Positions 57,301 through 64,000 of a stretch of DNA of 64,000 nt are shown here, piece after piece. The first letter of the stretch is position 1. Each line of letters opens with the position of its first letter. Position numbers and translations under genes: made by a program. Below the pieces are notes generated by a model, which saw only the letters and a list, made by a program, of their open reading frames with translations, was not told the origin of the DNA and searched no databases. This DNA comes from Luzula sylvatica (Eukaryota; Streptophyta; Magnoliopsida; Poales; Juncaceae). The DNA is taken from contig OX326959.1 of NCBI GenBank assembly GCA_946800325.1, positions 29,215,115 through 29,279,114 of the forward strand, given 5' to 3'.

Positions 57301-58118
57301 TGAAGTCTAACACCTTCAAAAAAATTCAATTATGATATTTTATAAAAAAATTTTAAAATTGAAGTGTGACACAATAAAAATACTCAATTTTCATGTCGGA
57401 CTCAAAATACTCCATAATTGAAGACTAACACACACATAATTCAATTTTTTCAAAAATTTCTTAAAAATGCAAAAACAAAAGTCTAATACCTTCAAAAAAT
57501 TCAATTAAGATATTTTTTTTTAATTTTTAAAATTGAAACATAACACAATCAAAATACTCAATTTTCAGGTCATACTCAAAATACTCCGTAATTGAATACT
57601 AACACACAAAAATTTTAATTTTTTCAAAAATTTCTTAAAAATGCAAACACTGATGTTTGACACATTCAAATAATTCAGTTATGATAATTTTTAAAAATAT
57701 GTTAAAATTGAAGTGTAACAGAAGCAAAATACTCAATTTTCATGTCGTACTTAAAATACTCCGTAATTGAAGACTAACACACACAAATTTCATTTTTTTC
57801 GAAAATTTCTTAAAAATGCAAAAAGAGAAGTCTAACACATAATTGTCGTACTCAATTATGACATTTTTTTTAAAATGTGAAATGTAACACAAGCAAAATA
57901 CTAAATTTTTATTCCGTACTCAAATTACTCCGTAATTGAAGATTAACACACTGAAATTTCAATTTTTTAAAAAAAATCGTAAAAATGGAAAAACGCATGT
58001 CTAATACCTTCAAAAAATTCAATTATGATATTTTTTAAGAAATGTTAAAATTGAAGTGTGACACAAAGAAAATACTCAATTTTCATGTCGTACTCAAAAT
58101 ACTCCGTAATTGAAGACT
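42328..58118. repeat. satellite DNA array, monomer ~176 bp, ~90 copies
   Basis: Uninterrupted head-to-tail array. Spacing of the landmark CTCCGTAATTGAAGAC in the first six monomers (42471, 42649, 42826, 42997, 43174, 43349) is 178, 177, 171, 177 and 175 bp. The monomer is very AT-rich, built from A/T tracts (CAATTTTTTCAAAAATTT, AAAAAATTCAATTA) around the near-invariant box ACTCCGTAATTGAAGACTAACACAC. Two alternating flavours are visible: TACTCAAAATACTCCG with TTCTTAAAAATGC, and TACTCAAATTACTCCG with TTCGTAAAACTGC. The few ORFs in the array are chance. Length and composition match typical plant centromeric or heterochromatic satellites; location is inference. Confidence 0.95.
52090..58100. repeat. 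higher-order duplication inside the satellite (~2 kb block repeated ~3.8-4.0 kb apart)
   Basis: Rare variants recur in the same order: CGAAAATTTCTTAAAAATAC at 52093 and 55878; the ACTTCGTAATTG monomer at ~52390 and ~56169; an ATAAAAAA run before ATTCAAT(C/T)ATGACATTTTTTG at 52821 and 56784; AATGTTAAAA with ACACAAAGAAAAT at 54059 and 58041. The offset is ~3.78 kb in the first part and ~3.96-3.98 kb later, i.e. one extra monomer in the second copy near 56.2-56.45 kb. Confidence 0.8.
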
Positions 58119-58726
58119 ACTCATATCATAAAAAGATTGCTATGATTCAAACCCATTAACAGCCATTTAACTGGGGGTGCACGAGTTATTTGACGGAGGA
58201 GGCAAATCGAACAAAAATAACAAGTTTAGGGGGGAAAAAGAACCAAAAAATTAATCAGGGGGCAAGTTGAACAATTCGGTATTTGTTAGGGACCAAAAAC
58301 AAACTTTTTCCTAACATTTTTAATAAGAGCTTTATTGGGAGGGAAGAGATAAAATCTCTGGCCGGATATGATCGGCAAAATGGAAAAATATGATCTTGCC
58401 AAAGAAACACGATTGAATAAGAATCATGCACGTTGAAACCTAAAATAGAAGCTTGCTCATCAAATGGCTATTCAAATTTGATTTCGATAAAAACTCTTTG
58501 TGGACGGTCTTTGACAAACAAAGACATTTATGAGATCCAATATACAAATGAAATTCAAGACATCCCATCGTCCTATTTTATAAAAGACATCAACAAATTG
58601 ATTGGTGTATATAAAATTTGGAAAAACAACTTATCATAAACTTATTACCAAAAGAGCAAGGACAACAAACCGCCCAAATTCCAGACAAAGTATTTCTACC
58701 AATTCATTTTGAATTCAGGAATTATA
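58119..58726. other. no gene seen
   Basis: Sequence of ordinary complexity after the satellite. The ORF at 58433-58639 lacks an ATG start and any known motif. Possibly retroelement-derived; not assigned. Confidence 0.4.
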
Positions 58727-58734
58727 GTTTCTCG

Positions 58735-59238
58735 TCTGGGTGGGCATTCGGTTGAACCGAACCGAACCGAACCGATTAAGACCAAACCGAATCAAACCGA
58801 ACCGAACTAGATTCAAACCGAACCGAATCGAATAAAATTTGAACCGATTTAAAACCGAACCGATTAAACCGAATTTCTTATTCGATTTGTTCGGTTGAAC
58901 CGAATAAGAAGATTTATAATGATAAAATTCAAATTATATTTAGCAAAAAAAATATAAAAACAAATCATATAAAATATAATTATATTATTTATAATTTTAC
59001 AATATGAAATATTAATTTTTTAAAATATACATAATAAAAACATGAAAAATAATACTAATTCGGTCGGTTCGGTTTAATCGGTTTTAAAAATACCAAAACC
59101 GAACCGAACCGAATAAACCGAATAATATCAATTTTTGAACCGAACCGAACCGAATGAACCGAAAAACCGAACCGATTAAACCGAATTCGACCGGTTCGGT
59201 TCGATTCCCAAATAAACCAAACCATTTGCCCACCCCTA
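58735..59238. mobile_element. hAT-like non-autonomous element with AACCGAACCG interior
   Basis: Ends T(C)TGGGTGGGCA and TGCCCACCCCTA form an inverted repeat. The exact 8-bp duplication GTTTCTCG flanks them (58727-58734, 59239-59246). Interior: degenerate CCGAACCGAACCGAATAAAC blocks at both sides of an AT-rich core (58915-59055). No transposase. Confidence 0.85.
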
Positions 59239-59299
59239 GTTTCTCGGACATGCCATTTTCTCCCTAAAAATTCCCCTAACAATTAAATTACTAATATGG

Positions 59300-59560
59300 A
59301 TGGATATACAACAACGGCTACATACGCAAGACAACCAGATCAAAAGAGGTTGGCAACGCCCATCGACTTGTGTTCTATGCTCGATATCAGAAGAATGTGC
59401 AAAATCATCTTTTCACAGAATGCTCGTACACGTTGGAATGCTAACAAAAAGTAAAATTGCTAAAATTCGACGCAACAACATTCAAATCACTTTGGGAGGA
59501 ACGAATCATGCTAATGTCCGCAAGCAAAATTTATTTTTCTATTTTGTTGTATAATTAGGT
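59300..59560 (+). pseudogene. LINE ORF2 C-terminal relic (zf-RVT), frameshifted
   Basis: I-Q-Q-R-L-H-T-Q-D ... W-Q-R-P-S-T-C-V-L-C-S-I-S-E-E-C matches the start of the LINE zinc-binding domain. The expected H-L-F-T-E-C-S-Y-T-L follows in another frame from ~59410, and L-W-E-E-R near 59495 in a third. At least two frameshifts. It is not the family of the 32 kb LINE. Confidence 0.55.
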
Positions 59561-59842
59561 TTACAAGAATATTTTTATTTATTTTTATTTTTACTTGTTT
59601 GGTCACCCACTCCAGCCTCTCTAATTTTATCAAAATCGGACATATGTTTTTTTAGAAAAACGAAGGAATAAGAAATTATAAATAACTATTTTGTTGCCGA
59701 ATCAAACATCTAGACGATGTGTGGTAATTGAACACAAACAACATTAATTTGTATATTTCAACCTTATCCCAAAATTTATTTATTCTCCTGAACAAATATT
59801 CCACCATATTTCAATTTGTGAATTTCGCACAACAATGGCTTG
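59561..59842. other. AT-rich 3' flank of the PPR gene
   Basis: Probably holds the 3' UTR and polyadenylation region of the convergent minus-strand PPR gene. Nothing else seen. Confidence 0.4.
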
Positions 59843-61387
59843 CTATACATTTTCCTCCACAGAATCGAGCTCGTCAAATTCAAACTCCTTGCGCTTTTCA
59901 CGGCTTTTCTCACTTCCATCCATTATGATACGCAATTCCCTAATCGTACACGAACTACTCCGCTTCATCTTATCAACAACTATTTCTAACTTCTCTCTCA
60001 ATCCATGCTTCGAAAGCATTTCTCTCAATAACTCACAAGTGTTAGCATAAGGCGGTACACCATTTTCAATCATCTTCTCAAAATATTCACATGCCAATTC
60101 TACCCTTCCTTTCTTCCTACACAACCCGTGTACCATAACCGCATAACATGCCGAAGGAGGGTAAAATCGTCTTTCTTCCATTCCCTCCCATATCTCGTTA
60201 GCCTTGTCTATTCTCCCCACACTAACTAACATTTTTAGTATAATATTATATGTGTGTTGATCGGGCAAACAAGAATCCTCATCCATTCTTTTTACGAGTC
60301 TTAATGCCTTGTTGACTTCTTTAAGCTTGCAATGAACGGTTAGGATTGAATTATAACTCCATGTATCGGGCTTTGCTTCTCTCAGAAGCATTTCATCGAG
60401 CAACTCGTATGCTTCCTCCATTTTTTCATATTCGCATAATAATTTCAGTATGGTGTTGTAAGTATACACGTTTGGTGTTAAGCCATGCCTTTTCAACCTA
60501 TCCAGAACCCTGATTGAGGCATGCAGATCCTTCGCCTCCGAAGCTGAGCGAAGAAAGGCAGAATATGTGGCCGCATCTGGTACGAGTTGGTGTACCTGTC
60601 TCATTGATTTTAATCGTTCATGTGCAGACAACACTTCACCAGCTCGGCATAAAGCAGCTATCAAGGAATTATAAGCGGGTAAGTCAGGCTTGAATCCTCT
60701 TTCAATCATTTCATCGAATAGGTTAAGGGCACGTTTCGAATCACGTACTCTTCCCCATCCATTAATGAGTATGGTATACGTTTGAATGGTGATATCAAAT
60801 TGGGTTCTTATTTCATGAAAAAATTGTTCAGCTTGCGAGACAAATTCGTACTTGCACAGAGCGAGAAACAGAGAATGAAGGTCAGTTAAAGAGGGTGGAA
60901 ACCCAAGATCCCCCATTAGGTTAAAAACCCTTATAGCATCAGTGGGTAACTTATATCGAGCATAAGCAGAAAATATATGGTGAAAAAGACGGGGAGAAAC
61001 AAGAGAACGGTACGAAAAGAGAAGTGAGTTGAAATGGGGCAAAAGAGGAGAGCACTTAGAGAGAGAAGAAAACAGCAGAGATAGATGTTCACTAGTCAAT
61101 GGGGAAGGCGAAGGAAGCGTAGACAGAAACAGAAAGAATTTGAGAGAAGGCGCTTGGAGATGAGCTGTGCGGAGAAAAATGGAGGTGATGAGATCAGGGT
61201 TCGAAGAAAGAGAATGAGAGAAGGGTTGTAGAGAAGAAGAGAGGTCATGGTGCGGAGCCCGGTTATCGGAGATTACCCTACAAATGATGTTTGTTAGCTC
61301 AAAATTTGGGTTTGAGCTTGCTTGAGAAGAGAAGAGAAGGACTTGGAAGAGAGCCTTCGGTCTCCGTAGGAAAGCTTGAACGGCCAT
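59843..61387 (-). CDS. P-class pentatricopeptide repeat protein, 514 aa, probably mitochondrial
   Basis: Intronless ORF; the frame extends to 61408 but the first ATG is at 61387 (MAVQAFLRRPKALFQ...). The N-terminus is rich in Arg, Ala, Leu and Ser and low in acidic residues, like an organelle-targeting presequence. From about residue 130 to 480 there are roughly nine to ten 35-residue PPR motifs, e.g. (I)QTYTILINGWGRVRDSKRAL, PAYNSLIAALCRAGEVLSA, YTYNTILKLLCEYEKMEEA and WSYNSILTVHCKLKEVNKA. All are P-type with no E, DYW or SMR domain. Such proteins bind specific organellar RNAs for processing, stability or translation. Length and the Ser/Cys ending region (K-R-S-S-S-C-T) recall Arabidopsis At1g52640-type proteins, but that assignment is from memory. 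The frame is intact, so probably functional. Confidence 0.92.
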   Translation of the reverse strand: MAVQAFLRRPKALFQVLLFSSQASSNPNFELTNIICRVISDNRAPHHDLSSSLQPFSHSLSSNPDLITSIFLRTAHLQAPSLKFFLFLSTLPSPSPLTSEHLSLLFSSLSKCSPLLPHFNSLLFSYRSLVSPRLFHHIFSAYARYKLPTDAIRVFNLMGDLGFPPSLTDLHSLFLALCKYEFVSQAEQFFHEIRTQFDITIQTYTILINGWGRVRDSKRALNLFDEMIERGFKPDLPAYNSLIAALCRAGEVLSAHERLKSMRQVHQLVPDAATYSAFLRSASEAKDLHASIRVLDRLKRHGLTPNVYTYNTILKLLCEYEKMEEAYELLDEMLLREAKPDTWSYNSILTVHCKLKEVNKALRLVKRMDEDSCLPDQHTYNIILKMLVSVGRIDKANEIWEGMEERRFYPPSACYAVMVHGLCRKKGRVELACEYFEKMIENGVPPYANTCELLREMLSKHGLREKLEIVVDKMKRSSSCTIRELRIIMDGSEKSREKRKEFEFDELDSVEENV

Positions 61388-61526
61388 TAATTTCGAAATT
61401 GGAGACAAAATCAGAAATTTGGGATCAAATAAGAAGAAAGAACTGAAGCGCGACCATTTGGGTCCTGGCTCGTGAATGACTCGCGCACGACCTGCGATCT
61501 CTTGGTCATTGACTCATTCGTGATCC

Positions 61527-61535
61527 CTTTATAAT
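61527..61535 (-). promoter_or_regulatory. TATA box of the PPR gene
   Basis: Minus strand ATTATAAAG, about 140 bp upstream of the ATG. The sequence between is GC-richer and has repeated TGACTC(G/A) motifs. The truncated LINE inserted ~210 bp further upstream. Confidence 0.5.
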
Positions 61536-61742
61536 ACGATTACATTTTTGTATAATTTAATTCAAACATTTCCACTCAAATAAAAATAAATATATAAAAA
61601 TAATATTTTTTATTTATAAAGAATGAATAACAAATTTATAGATAGTTATTAATATATTTTCTTAATCTTTATTCCAAATTTAATTATACTACGTGACAAC
61701 ACACAAATCATCAAAAATTAAGCAAATCATTGATTAGATATT

Positions 61743-63407
61743 TATTTTTTTTGAAGAAAAATAGAATAGGCTCTTTCGTCCTACTTCTATTATGTTTTAT
61801 ATAAATAAGATTAGAGATCGTTCATTACAGATATACATGATTAACCTAAAATCCAATCTTATAATATAAAATCTTATTTAAACAGGATTTTAAAAAAACC
61901 TTGAATAAAATTCCATAAAATCTAATCCTGATTCATAATAATCCCTGGAATTCGAGTTCCTCTTAATCCAGGAAATGCTTTCCTGGTATACGTGTACCCT
62001 AGTATATAAAGGAAATCTCTTCCATTCTCAGCCCTCTTTTCGCCGCCTTCACTTTCTCTTTCTCACCGCCTTCACTATCTCACCTCCTTCTACTTCTTCT
62101 CCTTCACTGTCTCACCGCCTTCACTATCTCACTTCTTTTTCCTTCACTGCCCTCGTTTTTTCCGCCTTCACTTTCTCACTTTCTCACCTCCTTCACTATC
62201 TCACCTCCTTCTTCTTCTTCTCCTCTTAACCCTAAACTCTCCTTCTCTTGAAACATTGTTAGATCTACGCCTCCTAAAACATCCTCCTTAGATCTGTAAC
62301 TCCTTAGATCTGTACCTCATAGTTCAACCTCCATAGATCGATCATCATTTACGATTAAATCCTTCATCTTAAATCGCTCACCATCAGATCTCTTTCTCAT
62401 CGTCAGAACTTTTTCCATCAGAGATCACAATCTGCTTCAGGTCTAACATTAAGAAATACTCGTTTCACTTGAAGAATCGGTATCTTCACCGTTCAGATCT
62501 ATCATGTTTGAAGAATCGGTATCTTCACTGATCAGATCTATAATGCTACCATGAATTAGATTTAAGGTACGTTGCTCTTCCTCCGTTATTTGTACTGCAT
62601 TCATTTTTTCTTGCTCTTCATTGTTGAGATCTGTTTTAAACCACCAAATTTGGTTATCAGTTTGTTTAATTTTCCTTTGGTTTACTAGTTGTTGAGTTTT
62701 CATCTCCTGATCTTCGATTTTCGCTTTCTTCAACATTTCATCTCTTTTTTCTACTATGTTTACTCTATTTCGCCCTTCTCTGGTACCAGCGTTACTAATG
62801 GTACCAGTATTTGGCCTTCCTTCTATTTCATTTCGTAAAGCTTCTTTTTCTTTGCCTCTTCTATCAGTTGATTTTCCTGGTCGTGAGATGTGTCTATTAC
62901 CAGTACCATCTTCCCTTATGGTAAAGGTACCAGTATAGCTCATTTGAACTTGATCTTCTTCATCCTCTACCATAATGGTACCAGTAGTTAAACCGATACC
63001 ATGATTGCTTGCATTTCTTCTTTCTGTCTCCCTCATTGTACCACCATGATTGCTTGCACTTCTTCCTTCTGTCTCCCTCATTGTACCACCATTTGTTGTT
63101 GTTGTTCCTGTAGATTCAAATTGGTTAGTGTAGTATGTCTCTTCATAATTATTAACATTGCAACTAATCATATTATTATCACGTTTAACTTTACTAGATA
63201 TTGATTTATTTACTAATTGATTTATTTTAAAATTGTAGATAATATGATCAGCAACTTGCCAATCATGAAAGTTTTTACTTGTGAATACTCTCCTACATCT
63301 CTCCAACCATATCTGATATAAGTATATACAGATAAGCACCTTATACTCCTTCTTCTCTGACTTATTGATTAATATCTCTAAGGGCTTAAATATATTATCT
63401 CTCTGAT
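61743..63407 (-). mobile_element. 5'-truncated LINE with 14-bp TSD
   Basis: Flanked by ATTGATTAGATATT on both sides (61729-61742, 63408-63421). On the minus strand it starts inside the ORF2 C-terminal region at 63407, ends ORF2 at 62449, has a ~700-bp GA-rich 3' UTR (with repeated GTGAGATAGTGAAGGCGG-like units at 62030-62230), and finishes ...CCTATTCTATTTTTCTTC plus A tail. The 3' end aligns with that of the LINE at 32-38 kb, showing kinship. The CT-rich, TATA-containing appearance of the plus strand near 62.0 kb is therefore LINE 3' UTR and not a promoter. Confidence 0.92.
62449..63407 (-). CDS. LINE ORF2 C-terminal fragment with a long extra tail
   Basis: The frame is open from the truncation point at 63407 (first ATG at 63339). 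It begins with L-I-C-I-Y-L-Y-Q-I-W-L-E-R-C-R-R-V-F, equivalent to I-F-L-Y-S-I-W-C-E-R-C-R-R-V-F near the end of the 32 kb LINE. That LINE stops ~43 residues later; here the frame runs on for ~270 residues of hydrophilic sequence, including a duplicated GGTMRETE(G/R)R(S/N)ASNHG unit, Gly/Thr-rich and Lys/Glu-rich parts, and a terminal I-D-L-x-x-E-D-T-D-S-S repeat. No known domain recognised in the tail. Catalytic regions are absent, so it is inert. Confidence 0.8.
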
Positions 63408-63421
63408 ATTGATTAGATATT

Positions 63422-64000
63422 ATACAATAGTTATAATGTTAAACATTGGGCTGTAAAAATAATCTTCCACGCTTCCAACTTTTGTGTCATTGGATTTTTT
63501 TTTTACTATTTTGTTCAGCCATGAGATGATAGTAAGATGGTAAAAAATAACTAAGACCCAGAATCTCTCTATTTCTGTCCAAACATTCCAAACACAGCGA
63601 AAGCAAAACCCTAGCCGTGGACGACCCTAGCAGCTAGGGACGGAACCAGGATTACATATTGGTTGTACCCTTCTTCCGCTACAGCGATAGCTACAATAAA
63701 CCATGTCGGCTTTGTCCTTAACTCATGTGAGACGTAGTACCGAACATAGTGGTTGTGAATATGAAAGACATTTACATGACTTAAATATTATAAGGGATCA
63801 TGATATACATGTTTGTATACGTGACATAATCATATTATATCACCATCACAATATTTGATTGATCATTAACCTTTAATAATCATTTTATATGCAAGTATGA
63901 TTGGTGCCGATTCTATCGATATAAAGAACTTAAATTTTCGAGTTTCGTAGCCAAAGTTATCGCAAAAACAAAAAATTGCATTCTGCCAACCAAGGGACAG
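63422..64000. other. no gene assigned
   Basis: Contains AACCCTAGCCGTGG and CCCTAGCAGCTAGGG (short palindrome, 63624-63638), followed by GGGACGGAACCAGGATT, a phrase common in plant retroelement sequence. No sustained frame. Confidence 0.35.

Noticed and set aside
42328..58118. CRISPR-like repeat array
   Set aside because: Repeats are contiguous 176-bp monomers without unique spacers, in a plant genome; it is a satellite.
61975..62440. TATA box and CT-rich 5' UTR of a possible plus-strand gene
   Set aside because: The stretch is the 3' UTR of a minus-strand LINE whose TSDs and tail were located at 61729-61742 and 63408-63421.
1..64000. tRNA or rRNA genes
   Set aside because: Apart from the tRNA-like head of the SINE at 2.7-2.85 kb, no cloverleaf with both boxes and an acceptor stem was found by eye.

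Overview
This is nuclear DNA of a flowering plant: very AT-rich, few genes, and dominated by plant-type transposable elements and one large satellite array. The evidence is a DUF247 gene (a plant family), a P-class PPR gene, an SKP2-like F-box exon, plant L1-type LINEs, hAT, CACTA and Mutator-type elements, and spliced genes with GT-AG introns. The species cannot be named from the sequence.

Layout. 1-1.3 kb: first coding exon of an F-box SKP2A-like gene on the minus strand, running off the window edge, with a 5'-leader intron and promoter. 2.7-8.9 kb: no genes, but a tRNA-type SINE, a three-unit tandem repeat and a ~930 bp near-perfect foldback. 9.0-15.4 kb: two intact two-exon genes for small secreted peptides (83 and 92 aa) that I do not recognise, plus an orphan exon of the same family. 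15.8-22 kb: a cluster of related LTRs in both orientations, packed with short palindromes, including a solo LTR with a 5-bp target duplication. 22-25.3 kb: a non-autonomous CACTA element. 26.2-27.6 kb: a DUF247 gene. 27.7-30.2 kb: Copia gag relic and low-complexity repeats. 31.0-39.1 kb: a second copy of the 13.1-15.2 kb segment, in which the third secreted-peptide gene is split by a full-length 6.3 kb LINE. 40 kb: a hAT-like element. 41.3-42.3 kb: an LTR with the end of its internal region. 42.3-58.1 kb: ~15.8 kb satellite array, monomer ~176 bp, about 90 copies. 58.7-64 kb: another hAT-like element, a LINE relic, an intact PPR gene and a 5'-truncated LINE with a 14-bp target duplication.

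The items most worth following up are the secreted-peptide family (three genes and a fragment, sharing exon structure, intron phase and upstream sequence), its position around a DUF247 gene, the satellite with an internal multi-kilobase duplication, and the LTR family whose palindromic motifs differ from copy to copy. The duplicated segment acts as a natural control: one copy has the empty site for the LINE and the other the empty site for a Mutator-type MITE. All calls come from reading the sequence; no database search was possible.
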